This document shows positions 14,390 through 22,538 of a DNA stretch of 39,599 nt, piece after piece. The notes under the pieces are model-generated. The model was given only the letters and a program-made list of their open reading frames with translations, was not told the DNA's origin and did no database searches. Position 1 is the first letter of the stretch. Each line of letters opens with the position of its first letter. Source of the stretch: Planctomycetia bacterium (GTDB taxonomy: Bacteria; Planctomycetota; MHYJ01; WSZJ01); the NCBI GenBank assembly GCA_020849035.1, contig JADLHC010000274.1, positions 1 through 39,599 on the forward strand, read 5' to 3'. The position numbers and the translations under genes were made by a program.

Positions 14390-15040
14390 TCAGCGTTCTT
14401 CGGACTCGGACTCCCCGCAGCCGCCGTCGCCGCAGCGCTCCACGGGCTTCGCTTCCTGCTGCGCCGGCACGACGATCGTGTGCGACGGCGGTGTGAGGCG
14501 GGCCTTGCCGCCGCAGGGGCCCTTGAGCCGGCAGGCGACGGGGGCGAGGAGGGCGAGGAGGACGACGCCGAGGAGGGCCTGCCCGACTCCGATGGCGACT
14601 CCGGCGCGGGCGAGCCCGGCGGAGCCGGCGTTGCCGCGGCCGGCGCGGATGCGGCGGAGGGCGAGGCAGGAGACGAGGGCGCCTGCGGAGCCGCCGACGG
14701 GCCAGGAGAGCAGGAAGAGCGGGGCGGCGACGACGCCGAAGACGAGCGAGCCCAGGGAGAGGATGAAGCCGCCGACGGCGCCGCCGTCGTGGCGGGCCGC
14801 GCAGCAGGAGTTCTGGACTGCCGGCGTCGCGGGCGGAGTCTCGGCGGCCGCGACGCGCGCGACGGCCGGCTCGGTCTTCGGGGGTTGCGGAGCGTCGACA
14901 AGGCGCGCCTCGGGGACGACCTCCGGGGCGGCAGGGGCCCAGACGATCTGCGAACACGAAGGGCAACGGACGCGCTTCCCGGCCAGGTCGGAAGCGACCT
15001 GCAGGAGGCGGCCGCAGCCGCAGCGGAACTCGAGGGACAT
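14390..15040 (-). CDS. Zinc-ribbon membrane protein with DUF4190-like helices
   Basis: A 216-residue product. Residues 7-29 form a zinc ribbon: C7, C9, C26 and C29 (CGC, then CPSC). A Pro/Ala-rich linker follows, then two hydrophobic regions (GGFILSLGSLVFGVVAAP continuing to FLLSWPVGGSAGALVSC, and GVAIGVGQALLGVVLLALLA) with LALRRIRAGRGNAGS between them. This arrangement, with the ALxxIRxGxG loop, is typical of DUF4190-type small membrane proteins, and a zinc ribbon plus DUF4190 is common in planctomycetes. The C-terminal tail carries four more Cys and is acidic. Function unknown. A perfect TATAAT lies 31 bases upstream of the ATG at 15040. Confidence 0.75.
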   Translation of the reverse strand: MSLEFRCGCGRLLQVASDLAGKRVRCPSCSQIVWAPAAPEVVPEARLVDAPQPPKTEPAVARVAAAETPPATPAVQNSCCAARHDGGAVGGFILSLGSLVFGVVAAPLFLLSWPVGGSAGALVSCLALRRIRAGRGNAGSAGLARAGVAIGVGQALLGVVLLALLAPVACRLKGPCGGKARLTPPSHTIVVPAQQEAKPVERCGDGGCGESESEER

Positions 15041-15071
15041 GGCGGTTCTCCGGTTTGAGGAGCGAAAGGTG

Positions 15072-15077
15072 ATTATA
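15072..15077 (-). promoter_or_regulatory. Promoter -10 element (TATAAT) of the zinc-ribbon gene
   Basis: An exact TATAAT on the minus strand, 31 bases before the ATG at 15040. The leader contains GCTCCTC rather than a Shine-Dalgarno sequence. Confidence 0.6.
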
Positions 15078-15131
15078 GCGCGCGGGGCGGGCAATTGCGC
15101 AGGGCCTCGCAGCCGCACGGGCGTCCCTCTC

Positions 15132-15161
15132 TCGACACCCCCCGCCCCCCCCTGCTACAGT
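15132..15161 (+). promoter_or_regulatory. Promoter (TCGACA / 18 bp / TACAGT) of the NifU-pentapeptide gene
   Basis: The -35-like TCGACA (15132-15137) and the -10 TACAGT (15156-15161) are 18 bases apart; the -10 is 11 bases before the ATG at 15173. Confidence 0.6.
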
Positions 15162-15172
15162 CCCGGTCGCCC

Positions 15173-16069
15173 ATGAATTTCGACAAATTCAACCGGATCC
15201 AGGCCGACAAGCCGAACCTGCGCGAAATGGCGGACGCCACCGCCGTCGGCGAGTACCGCAACAGCGGCTGCGGCGACGCCTACCGGATCTTCCTCAAGGT
15301 CAACGCCGGGGGCGTCATCGAGGACGCCTCCTTCACCACGACGGGCTGCGGCTTCGGGCTCGCGGCTCTGGCGCTCTGCTGCGAGGCCGCGAAAGGGAAG
15401 ACGCTGGACGAGGCCGCGAGGTTGACGGCGGAGGACATCGAGAGGGGCGTGGACGGCTTCCCCGAGCGGCGCAAGAACTACCCCGCGTCGGCGCTGGAGG
15501 CGTTCCACGTGGCGCTCGCGAACCAGCGCAACGGCGGTGCGGCCGCGGCCGGGAAGAAGCCGACGCGCGAGGACGTGCTGCGGATCGCGGCCGAAGGCGA
15601 TTCGCTCGGCGGGCTCGACGGGCAGAACCTCGACCTCTCGGGGCTCGACCTGCGCGGCGCGCGGTTCGAGGGCGGGAACTTCGCCGGGGCGAACTTCGCC
15701 GGCGCGTACCTCATGGCGGCGAACTTCCACAAGTGCTCGCTCCGCGGCGCGAACTTCGAGGCCGCGGACCTAATGGGCGTGAACTTCCGCCGCGCCGACC
15801 TTTACCACGCGAACCTGCGCGGCGCCGACCTCTCGTGGGCCGACTGCCGCAACGCGTTCCTCAACGAGGCCGACCTCTCCGGCGCCACGCTCCTCGGGAC
15901 CCAGCTCGGGTTCTGTAAGCTCACCGGGATCCGCATGGACGGCACCCGCTGGGGCGGCGCCTTCTACGACGCCATGACCCGCTTCGACCCCGGCGTCGTC
16001 GCCCCCTTCGAAAAGATGTTCCGCCGCGACGCCGCCGGCGAGCTCTTCCTCGACGAAGGCCGCGCGTGA
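15173..16069 (+). CDS. NifU/IscU-like domain fused to pentapeptide repeats
   Basis: A 298-residue fusion. Residues 1-115 resemble the NifU/IscU iron-sulfur scaffold: SGCGDAYRIFLKVNAGG (C33 in the place of the first ligand), ASFTTTGCGFGLAA (C59, second ligand), then KGKTLDEAARLTAEDIE and RRKNYPASALEAFHVAL. Where IscU has its third ligand in an HCS motif, this protein has Tyr-Pro-Ala (about 103-105), so the third Cys is missing; C69 and C70 are extra. Residues 150-265 are about twenty A(D/N)Lxx-type pentapeptide repeats (for example ANFAGAYLMAANF and ADLYHANLRGADLSW), which form a right-handed beta-helix. It may bind a cluster or metal with changed ligands, or only use the fold; this is inference. 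The next gene overlaps its stop by GTGA. Confidence 0.82.
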   Translation: MNFDKFNRIQADKPNLREMADATAVGEYRNSGCGDAYRIFLKVNAGGVIEDASFTTTGCGFGLAALALCCEAAKGKTLDEAARLTAEDIERGVDGFPERRKNYPASALEAFHVALANQRNGGAAAAGKKPTREDVLRIAAEGDSLGGLDGQNLDLSGLDLRGARFEGGNFAGANFAGAYLMAANFHKCSLRGANFEAADLMGVNFRRADLYHANLRGADLSWADCRNAFLNEADLSGATLLGTQLGFCKLTGIRMDGTRWGGAFYDAMTRFDPGVVAPFEKMFRRDAAGELFLDEGRA

Positions 16070-16272
16070 GCCGGTTCCGGGCCGGAGACGCGGTGACGTT
16101 CGCGCGGGTGTTCCTCCACAAGGGGATTTTCGTGACGTCGCGCACTCCGGCGACGGTGCAGGCGGTGCGGGAGCCCGGCGCGGAGTCGGAGTACGACGTC
16201 GTGTTCCTGGACGCCGAGGGAAACCCGCACGTGGTGGAGAGGGTGCGGGAGGAAGACCTGGCGAAGGCCTAG
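16066..16272 (+). CDS. Small hypothetical protein, translationally coupled
   Basis: A 68-residue product starting with a GTG that overlaps the previous stop codon (GTGA), so translation is probably coupled to the NifU-pentapeptide gene. The sequence (RFRAGDAVTFARVFLHKGIF near the start, then YDVVFLDAEGNPHVVERV and a final EEDL) looks like a small all-beta, SH3- or KOW-like barrel. No family is recognised. Its last 4 bases overlap the end of the converging kinase gene. The tight coupling suggests that it works with the upstream protein. Confidence 0.65.
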   Translation: MSRFRAGDAVTFARVFLHKGIFVTSRTPATVQAVREPGAESEYDVVFLDAEGNPHVVERVREEDLAKA

Positions 16273-17609
16273 GTCTCGTCAGTCCCGGTCTTCGTGGCGG
16301 CCTTGAGCTGCTCGTAAGCCGTGAGGTAGTCCTTCGAGCGCGCGGTGAGCCGGATGCCGATGCTGCGCAGCGAGGCGTCGCGGACCTTGTTGCACCAGGC
16401 CACCTTTCCGCGGGCGTAGATCGGCTTGCGCTGGCCGCGGAGGTGAAGCGCGAGCTCGACGGTCTGCTCGATCGGCAGGTCGGCATCGCAGACGAACCCG
16501 AGGCCGTGGCGGCTGAGGTTCACGAGCGGGCTCTTGAAGCCGCCGGGGAGCTTGGGCGGGTCGCCCTCGCGGCAGGCGCCGAACTGGAGGAAGCCGTCCT
16601 GCACGAGGATGCGGGTCGACCTCCGTGAGGCGTCGTTGTCCGCCTTGCCCGGCGTCTCCGCCGTCTCCGCAGCCGCGGCCGCCACCGATCCCGCCCGCCG
16701 GGCCTTGGTGATCGGCCCCTGGTCCAGCGCCTGGAGGCCCGGAGCCGGCGCGGCTGCCTCCGCCGCCGCGGCAATCCGTGCCAGCTTCGGCGCCCCTTTC
16801 CTCTGGATCTTCTTCAGCTCGTAAAGGACCAGGTTCATGTCCTCGATCCGGTCGTCGACGTTCTTCTCCAGCATCTTCATCACGAGGTCGCTCGCCTCGG
16901 GAGGAATCTCGGGGACCAGCTTGCCCAGCGGGTATGCCTTCTCCCGCAGGTGCTTCTCCAGGATCTCGTTCTGGCTCCGCCCCAGGAACGGGACGCGCCC
17001 CGAGAGCATCTCGTAGAACGTCGCGCCGAGGGAGTAGATGTCGCTGCGCTGGTCGCACGCCTTGCCCGTGATCTGCTCCGGCGACATGTAGCTCGGCGTC
17101 CCCGCGGCGACCGACGGCGTCTTGCCGAACAGCGACGTCATCAGCGTCCTCTTCATCGCGATGGACAGGTCGATCAGCTTCACCTCGCCCTTCGCGTTGA
17201 TCAGGATGTTCTCGGGCTTGATGTCCCGGTGGATCATCGAGTTCAGGTGCAGGTAGAGGATCGCGTCGGCGATGCGCACCGCGATCGGCACCCAGTCCCC
17301 GATGACCTGGGACTTGTTGATGATGAGGTTCTTGAGGTTCTTCGACTCGAAGTACTCCATCACATAGTAGTAGTCCGTCGCCGTCGAGCCGGATTCCCAG
17401 ACCTCGATGATGCAGGGGTGGCGCACCGCCAGGAGCAGCTTCGATTCGTTCTTGAACGCCTTGATCTGCGAGGAGTCCTGCTTGAGCTGGTCCTTGAGGA
17501 CCTTCACGGCGCACGGGCAGCCGCGCTTGAGGTAGGTTCCCACGTAGATGTGGGAGGCGCCCCCCTCCGCGAACTTCTCCTTGATCATGACGCCCGGAAT
17601 TTCGATCAC
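16269..17609 (-). CDS. Ser/Thr protein kinase with C-terminal PilZ-like domain
   Basis: A 446-residue fusion. The kinase domain (about residues 5-265) shows a glycine-rich loop (EGGASHIYVG), the ATP-binding lysine (AVKVL, K36), the catalytic loop HRDIKPEN (H127, R128, D129) and SPEQ in place of APE. The Mg-binding triad is DLS (147-149) rather than DFG; the metal-binding Asp is kept. An Ala-rich linker (about 280-320) leads to a PilZ-like domain with RRSTR (329-333, the RxxxR motif) and NLSRHG (364-369, the D/NxSxxG motif), the two signatures for binding cyclic di-GMP in PilZ proteins. So c-di-GMP may control the kinase, which is inference. There is no transmembrane helix. The GTG at 17609 was chosen because a TAGAAT element lies 8 bases upstream and overlaps the longer TTG frame. 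Confidence 0.87.
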   Translation of the reverse strand: MIEIPGVMIKEKFAEGGASHIYVGTYLKRGCPCAVKVLKDQLKQDSSQIKAFKNESKLLLAVRHPCIIEVWESGSTATDYYYVMEYFESKNLKNLIINKSQVIGDWVPIAVRIADAILYLHLNSMIHRDIKPENILINAKGEVKLIDLSIAMKRTLMTSLFGKTPSVAAGTPSYMSPEQITGKACDQRSDIYSLGATFYEMLSGRVPFLGRSQNEILEKHLREKAYPLGKLVPEIPPEASDLVMKMLEKNVDDRIEDMNLVLYELKKIQRKGAPKLARIAAAAEAAAPAPGLQALDQGPITKARRAGSVAAAAAETAETPGKADNDASRRSTRILVQDGFLQFGACREGDPPKLPGGFKSPLVNLSRHGLGFVCDADLPIEQTVELALHLRGQRKPIYARGKVAWCNKVRDASLRSIGIRLTARSKDYLTAYEQLKAATKTGTDET

Positions 17610-17617
17610 GGGGCGGG

Positions 17618-17623
17618 ATTCTA
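17618..17623 (-). promoter_or_regulatory. Promoter -10 element (TAGAAT) of the kinase gene
   Basis: TAGAAT on the minus strand lies 8 bases before the GTG at 17609. It falls inside the longer open frame that would start at a TTG, which argues against that start. Confidence 0.5.
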
Positions 17624-17706
17624 GCAACAGGGAGAGGGAGGGGAAATCCTGTAAAACTGGCCGGGTGTGGCCGGACTCCCGGGTGCGGCCCGATCCCGGG
17701 CGCCGT

Positions 17707-18903
17707 TCAACGGTCCTTTCCCGCCTCCAGCGCCCGCTCGAGAAGCTCTTCGACGATCACCCGCTCCAGTCCTTCCCGCAGCTCCGCCTGGCCCCGGCGA
17801 TCCGGGGGCTGGGCCAGGTGTTCGAAGAAGCTGGCGTCGTAGGACGTCTCGGGTCCGACGGCGTCGCCGATAGTGGGAAGGGCGGTGCGGGCGGAAGCGG
17901 CGTCGATGTCGGCCTGGGGGAGGTCGGGGTTGCTCTTGCGGAGTTCCGCCGCGATTTCGCGGCGGCGGGCGGCGCCGAGCTCGCCGAGGCGACGGATCTC
18001 GGATTCGCTCCACGCCGAGCGGTACCACGCGCGGGCGAGGTCGAGCGTGCGGGCCAGGCGCAGGCTCCAGTCGCGCTCCCTTCCGACCAGCTCCAGGGCG
18101 AGCGGGACCAGGTAGTCGCGCGCGACGGCGCGCGAGTCCTGCCCGGTCGCCGGCTTGCCTTCCAGCCGGAAGAGCGCGGGCTCGAGCGGCCGGTCGACCG
18201 CGATGGACTCGCGGCGGAAGCGGGCGGGCCTTCCGCCGGGCGGATCGAGGGTCCACTCGACGAGGCTGCCGGTGTCGCGGTCAATGGCGACGCGTCCGCA
18301 GGGGCCCGAGACGATGGCCGTGCGCCCGTCCGCGCGGATCGTGAACCCCTCGCGCGGCCGCAGCAGCTCCAGCCACCCGAACGTCGGCGTCTCACCGAGC
18401 GTCACCGCCAGCACCGCCGTCCGCTGCGACCGGCCCCGCTCGTCCACCGACAGCGACAGGTCCGTCACCACGTGCCCGTCCGGGACCGGAGGGGAGGCGC
18501 CGGCGGCCGGAAGCGGCTTCCCGGCGCGAATTGCTGCGACCGCGGCGTAGAGGTGGCCGATGGGGACGGTGGCGACCACGAACTCGCCCGAGCGCTCCTG
18601 GACGCGCGCGTGGAGCAGGCCGCCGTCGAGCACCATGCCGACTCCCGGGTCGATGTGAAGGGCCGCGCGGCCGCCGCGCTCGAAGGCGATCGTGACCCTC
18701 ACGCTCACGGGCCCCTCGGCGTCGTAACGCGCGCTCAGCGTCGACCACTTCTTCGACGCCTCGCGGCACTCCGCTTCCAGGTCCACATCCGCCGCGGTTT
18801 CCGGCGTCGCCCCGTTGCCGGCAGGTTCTGGCTTCCGTTCGGAGCCGCCGCCGCACCCGGCCAGGGTCAGGGCTGCGAGGAGGGCGGGGAGGGCGCGCGT
18901 CAT
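17707..18903 (-). CDS. Lipoprotein of unknown function
   Basis: A 398-residue product with a lipoprotein signal (MTRALPALLAALTLAGCGGG; lipobox LAGC, Cys at 17). The mature part begins with a low-complexity linker, then a domain that resembles outer-membrane lipoprotein carrier-type beta sequence (SARYDAEGPVSVRVTIAFE, then GGRAALHIDPGVGMVLDGG, and later GRVAIDRDTGSLVEWTL). The C-terminal 130 residues are alpha-helical and charged. No family is assigned with confidence; the middle looks like LolA/DUF2092-type domains found in planctomycete lipoproteins. Its TAGAAT -10 element lies 8 bases before the ATG. It is followed, 97 bases on, by the kinase gene on the same strand. Confidence 0.75.
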   Translation of the reverse strand: MTRALPALLAALTLAGCGGGSERKPEPAGNGATPETAADVDLEAECREASKKWSTLSARYDAEGPVSVRVTIAFERGGRAALHIDPGVGMVLDGGLLHARVQERSGEFVVATVPIGHLYAAVAAIRAGKPLPAAGASPPVPDGHVVTDLSLSVDERGRSQRTAVLAVTLGETPTFGWLELLRPREGFTIRADGRTAIVSGPCGRVAIDRDTGSLVEWTLDPPGGRPARFRRESIAVDRPLEPALFRLEGKPATGQDSRAVARDYLVPLALELVGRERDWSLRLARTLDLARAWYRSAWSESEIRRLGELGAARRREIAAELRKSNPDLPQADIDAASARTALPTIGDAVGPETSYDASFFEHLAQPPDRRGQAELREGLERVIVEELLERALEAGKDR

Positions 18904-18911
18904 GGGTCGGG

Positions 18912-18917
18912 ATTCTA
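18912..18917 (-). promoter_or_regulatory. Promoter -10 element (TAGAAT) of the lipoprotein gene
   Basis: TAGAAT on the minus strand lies 8 bases before the ATG at 18903. A weak CTGAGC (18936-18941) lies 18 bases upstream. Confidence 0.5.
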
Positions 18918-18961
18918 CGGAGGGGGCGCGGGGGCGCTCAGAAAAAGGATCTGTCGCGCCG

Positions 18962-20050
18962 CTACGGGCCCCCACGGTTCCATCGTGTCGCCGCCCAGGA
19001 GCCAGCGACCTTCCGGAGCCGGACGTGGAGCCACGTCTCCGCGAACGGCCCGTCCGCGTTTCCGGGGCGGCGGTTCACGACCTCGGCGAGGAGGACGCTG
19101 GCGCGATCGCCGTCCCGCACGAACGCCTTCCGGCCGAGGGATTCACCGCCGACTCCGAGGCGGAAGCGGAGGGCGTCGCCGGCGCGGGCCGCCCAGGCGT
19201 CGGCGTCCGTGGCGACGGCCTGTCCCGCGGCGGGCCGGAGGGGGAGCAGGGGGCCCGGGACGAGGACGGCGGGCTCCGACTCCGGGGGCCAGGGGACGAT
19301 GGTGGAGCAGAAGCGGAACGCGGCGGCCAGGGCGCCCTCGTCATCGTCGGGGCCCGAGGGGCCGTAGAAGGTCTCGAGCGCGCGGGCCGCGGCGGGGTCG
19401 TCCATGCGCGCGAGAGTCGTGAGGGCCCAGGGGCGCAGGGTGCCGCCGTCCGCGACGAGGAGCCCGAGCTCCGGGACGCCGGAGGCGGGGTCGCCGGCGA
19501 GGGTCATCGCGCCGTACTGCCAGAGCAGGTCGCTGCGCCAGCCGAACTGCGGAGCGCCCCAGGCGCCCGACTTCGCCTCGGCCACGATCGCCGCCGCACG
19601 CTCGGGCGCCGGCATCGCTCTCGTCCGCGTGTGCAGCCCGTTCTTCCCGTTGAACAGGTACACGAAGACCGCCTTGCGGAATCTCGTCCCCGGCCCGGGC
19701 GATTCCTCGGCCTCGAGCACCGCACCGCCCTTGGCGCACCCCAGCAGGACGATCAGGTCGCGCAGCCCCTCTCGCTGCGGCCACTGCCACGTCCGCGGCA
19801 GAAGGTAGACCACCTCCGCCCCCGCGTCGGCGCCCAGCACGTTCCGGTACATCGCGACGTCGTCGACGGCGTCCCGGAAGCGCTCCGCCTGCTCCGGCGA
19901 GACGTACTCGCCGCGGGCATCCTTCGTCACCTCCGCCTCCATCACCTGCCGCAGACGCCAGATCTCCGGCGGAACGCCCTTCGACGGATCCTGCGCCGTC
20001 TCGCAAAGCCCGGGAAGGAAGGCCAGCGATGCCAGGACCGCGCCGCGCAT
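18962..20050 (-). CDS. Secreted protein of unknown function
   Basis: A 362-residue product with an N-terminal hydrophobic segment (MRGAVLASLAFLPGLC) that fits a short signal peptide; the Cys at 16 might be lipidated but the lipobox is not typical. The rest is helical in the first half (for example LRQVMEAEVTKDARGEYVSPEQAERF) and contains segments such as YLFNGKNGLHTRTRAMP and ALTTLARMDDPAAARALETFYG; the latter looks like a HEAT-type repeat. I do not recognise a family. The ATG at 20050 shares its A with the TGA of hpt (TGATG), so it is translationally coupled as the last gene of the trx-like/hpt operon. Confidence 0.72.
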   Translation of the reverse strand: MRGAVLASLAFLPGLCETAQDPSKGVPPEIWRLRQVMEAEVTKDARGEYVSPEQAERFRDAVDDVAMYRNVLGADAGAEVVYLLPRTWQWPQREGLRDLIVLLGCAKGGAVLEAEESPGPGTRFRKAVFVYLFNGKNGLHTRTRAMPAPERAAAIVAEAKSGAWGAPQFGWRSDLLWQYGAMTLAGDPASGVPELGLLVADGGTLRPWALTTLARMDDPAAARALETFYGPSGPDDDEGALAAAFRFCSTIVPWPPESEPAVLVPGPLLPLRPAAGQAVATDADAWAARAGDALRFRLGVGGESLGRKAFVRDGDRASVLLAEVVNRRPGNADGPFAETWLHVRLRKVAGSWAATRWNRGGP

Positions 20051-20574
20051 CACATCCCCTCCACGACGCCGACGTAGGGGAGGTTGCGGAAGTGCCCGTC
20101 GTAGTCGAGGCCGTAGCCGACGACGAATCGGTCGGGGACGGTGAAGCCGAGGTAGTCGATCGGGACCTTGACCTTCGTGCGCGACGGCTTGTGGAGCAGG
20201 GAGCAGACCTTGAGCTTCTCGGGATTGCGGGCGCGGAGGACTCGGAGGAGCGAGTCCATCGTCGCGCCGGTGTCGATGATGTCCTCGACCAGGATGGCGA
20301 TGCGGCCCGTGATGGGCTCCGTCAGGTCCATCTCGAACCGCACCTCCCCGGTCGAGTGCGCTCCCTTGTAGGAGGCGACGCGGAGGAAGTCGCAGGAGAC
20401 TTCGGCCGGGATGGCGCGCGCGAGATCGGCCATGAAGATGAAGCTCCCCTTGAGCACGCCGAGCAGGTGAATCGACTGTCCGGGGTGGTCAGCGGCGATG
20501 CGGGCGCCCAGGTCACGGATTTTCGCCGCGAGGTCGGCCGCGGAGATCAGCGTCGAGACCCGTGGCTCGCTCAT
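20050..20574 (-). CDS. hpt: Hypoxanthine phosphoribosyltransferase
   Basis: A 174-residue enzyme, the usual length. It transfers phosphoribosyl from PRPP to hypoxanthine or guanine to give IMP or GMP in purine salvage, in the cytoplasm. Visible are the PRPP-binding motif VEDIIDTGATM (E97, D98, then D101-T102-G103), the GVLKGSFIFMADL loop (about 39-51), the flexible-loop region with SYKGAHSTGEV, the SLLHKPSRTKV segment with the base-contacting Lys, and FVVGYGLDYDGHFRNLPYVG near the C-terminus. It sits between two genes for secreted proteins in one operon: it starts 5 bases after the upstream stop, and its own stop overlaps the next start. This close packing with envelope genes is unusual for a salvage enzyme. 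Confidence 0.95.
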   Translation of the reverse strand: MSEPRVSTLISAADLAAKIRDLGARIAADHPGQSIHLLGVLKGSFIFMADLARAIPAEVSCDFLRVASYKGAHSTGEVRFEMDLTEPITGRIAILVEDIIDTGATMDSLLRVLRARNPEKLKVCSLLHKPSRTKVKVPIDYLGFTVPDRFVVGYGLDYDGHFRNLPYVGVVEGM

Positions 20575-20579
20575 GCGGG

Positions 20580-22508
20580 CTACTTCTTTCCCGCCTTCGC
20601 CGCCTTCCGCGCCCAGACCGACGTCGGCCACTTCTTCTGCACTTCGGCAAACACGGCTGCGGCCTTGTCCTCGTGCTTCTGCCGGACGAGCGCCAGCCCC
20701 TTGTAGTAGAGGAGCTGGGCGGCCGCCGCGGACTGCGGATGGGCGGAGAGGTAGGCCTCGAGGTCCTTGAGCGCGGCGTCGTAGTTCCCGTAGGACAGCT
20801 GGGAGAAGACCACGAACGGCGCCATCGCCTCGCCTCGTTTGTCGTCGGCGGCCATCGTGTCGCGCGCCCACTTCTCCGCGTCCTTCCAGCGCTTCTTGTC
20901 CCAGTACCAGCGGGCCAGCGCCTCCATCTTCCCGGCGTCCTTCGACTCGGTGAGGCGCCGCGTCTCCTCCTCGTCCACGCGGGGGACGTTGGCGCGCGCG
21001 TCCGAGAGCGCCTTGATGAAGGCGTCCGTGGTGGTGCGCGGGTCGGTCCCGTTCGGCTCCATGTTGTTGCCGAAGCCGCCGGCCATTGAGCCGCGGGGGG
21101 TCAGGAGGGCCACCATGGGGAGGTCGTCGACGCCGAAGCGCTCGACGAGCTCCGGGTGCTGGTCGGCGTCGACCTGCACGGCGAGCCAGTCCTTGAGCGC
21201 GGCGCCGACCTTGTCGTCGGAGAGGGGGCCCTCCTCGAATTTCCGGCAGAACGGGCACCAGCTGGCGGTGATCTCGACGAGGAGGGGCTTGTTGACCTGT
21301 GCCGCCTTCTTGAGCGCCTCGTCGAGCGACAGGTTCTCCCAGGCGACGGCCTTCGCGCGGCTCTGGAGCTTGTCCATCCGGCGCTTTTCGACCGTGACCG
21401 TGGCGGACGCGGTGAGGGAGCCGTCCGGGGTGGACGCGGTGACCTTGACCGTGCCCGCCTCCGCCCCCTCGGGGGCGTCGTACGAATTGCGGTGCGGCTC
21501 GAGCAGGTTCTCGCCGTCCTGCGACGTCTCGGGACGCGCCAGCCCCGACCCCGCCGAGAGCTTCCACGCCAGCGCCGGCACGAGTACCGTGTTCCCCGCC
21601 GCGTCCAGACCCTTCACCTCGAAGGGCTGGCTCTGGTTCTGCGCGATCGTCGCCGACTCCGGGACGATGGCGAGCTTCACCGCGGGGCCCAGCACCGTCA
21701 CGGTCACCGACGCCGTCACCTTGCCGCCCTCGTCCGAGACGAAGACCTGCTCCCGCCCGGGCTTGTCGCCCGCGAAGAACAGGCCGTCCTTCTGCACCAG
21801 TCCGGGCGAGCAGGACCACTTGAGCGCGACTTTCGCGGGGTCGAGCACGCGACCGTCGCCGTCCCAGGCCTGCACGAGAAGCAGTTCCTTCACCAGCGCC
21901 TGCCCGGCCGGCACGGATGCTTCCGTGATCTGCGACATGTCGCCGTAGAGGTTCGCGGCGTACTCCAGCATCACTCTTGCCACCGGCCCCGCGGCCGCCG
22001 CGTCGAATTTCGCGCCTCCCGCCCGCTCCGCCTCGGGCATCAGCCGGTCGATCGTGTCCGTCGCCACCTTCCACGCCTTCTCGTCCGGGAAGTCCGACTT
22101 CTTGAGCGTCGCCTTGGCGATCGAGAAGTGGTGCCAGGCCAGCCCGGGCTTCTTGTGGTTCGAGTAGGCGATGCCAAGCCAGTACTGCGTGAGCGCGTCG
22201 TCCTTCGCGCGCTTCAGGGCCTCGACAAGGAGGAAGATCCCCCTCTCGCGGTCCGCCGCGCCCCGCGCGTCCGCGCCGCCGCGCTTCACCAGGCACGCCC
22301 CGAGCCCGCGGAAGGCAAGGTGGCGGTCGGGGGAGAGGCGCATCGCCTCGCGGAACTCGCGGGTCGCGCGGTAGATGTTGTTCTTGAGGAGGTACTGGTC
22401 GCGGCCGGCCTGCACCCGCGTCATGTAGTCGTCGTCCGGCGCGTCTTCCGCGCGGACGGGCAGGGTGAGGACCAGCGCCATCACGCACGCCAGGGAGGTC
22501 AGCCGCAT
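20580..22508 (-). CDS. Secreted multidomain protein: TPR, Ig-like, thioredoxin and TPR
   Basis: A 642-residue product with a signal peptide (MRLTSLACVMALVLTLPVRA). The N-terminal 150 residues are TPR-like helices (NNIYRATREFREAMRLSPDR). Next come two Ig-like/BIG-type segments (about 190-370; KVTASVTVTVLGPAVKLAIV and SLTASATVTVEKRR). A thioredoxin-like domain follows with the active site WCPFC (C418, C421) and VDDLPMVALLTPRG with the cis-proline, then C-terminal TPRs (YGNYDAALKDLEAYLSAHPQ). It should act as a thiol-disulfide protein outside the cytoplasm; the substrate is unknown. In contrast to the redoxin at 6509-7564, both active-site positions are ordinary cysteines. First gene of a three-gene operon with hpt. 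Its TAGAAT -10 lies 30 bases upstream of the ATG. Confidence 0.87.
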   Translation of the reverse strand: MRLTSLACVMALVLTLPVRAEDAPDDDYMTRVQAGRDQYLLKNNIYRATREFREAMRLSPDRHLAFRGLGACLVKRGGADARGAADRERGIFLLVEALKRAKDDALTQYWLGIAYSNHKKPGLAWHHFSIAKATLKKSDFPDEKAWKVATDTIDRLMPEAERAGGAKFDAAAAGPVARVMLEYAANLYGDMSQITEASVPAGQALVKELLLVQAWDGDGRVLDPAKVALKWSCSPGLVQKDGLFFAGDKPGREQVFVSDEGGKVTASVTVTVLGPAVKLAIVPESATIAQNQSQPFEVKGLDAAGNTVLVPALAWKLSAGSGLARPETSQDGENLLEPHRNSYDAPEGAEAGTVKVTASTPDGSLTASATVTVEKRRMDKLQSRAKAVAWENLSLDEALKKAAQVNKPLLVEITASWCPFCRKFEEGPLSDDKVGAALKDWLAVQVDADQHPELVERFGVDDLPMVALLTPRGSMAGGFGNNMEPNGTDPRTTTDAFIKALSDARANVPRVDEEETRRLTESKDAGKMEALARWYWDKKRWKDAEKWARDTMAADDKRGEAMAPFVVFSQLSYGNYDAALKDLEAYLSAHPQSAAAAQLLYYKGLALVRQKHEDKAAAVFAEVQKKWPTSVWARKAAKAGKK

Positions 22509-22538
22509 GGGTCGGGCTCCGAAAGTGAAGGGCCCCCG

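Noticed and set aside
13227-14966. 579-codon minus-strand frame over the end of the AsmA-like gene and the zinc-ribbon gene
   Set aside because: It runs through a perfect terminator hairpin and is in a different frame from the zinc-ribbon protein, which has a proper Cys pattern and promoter.
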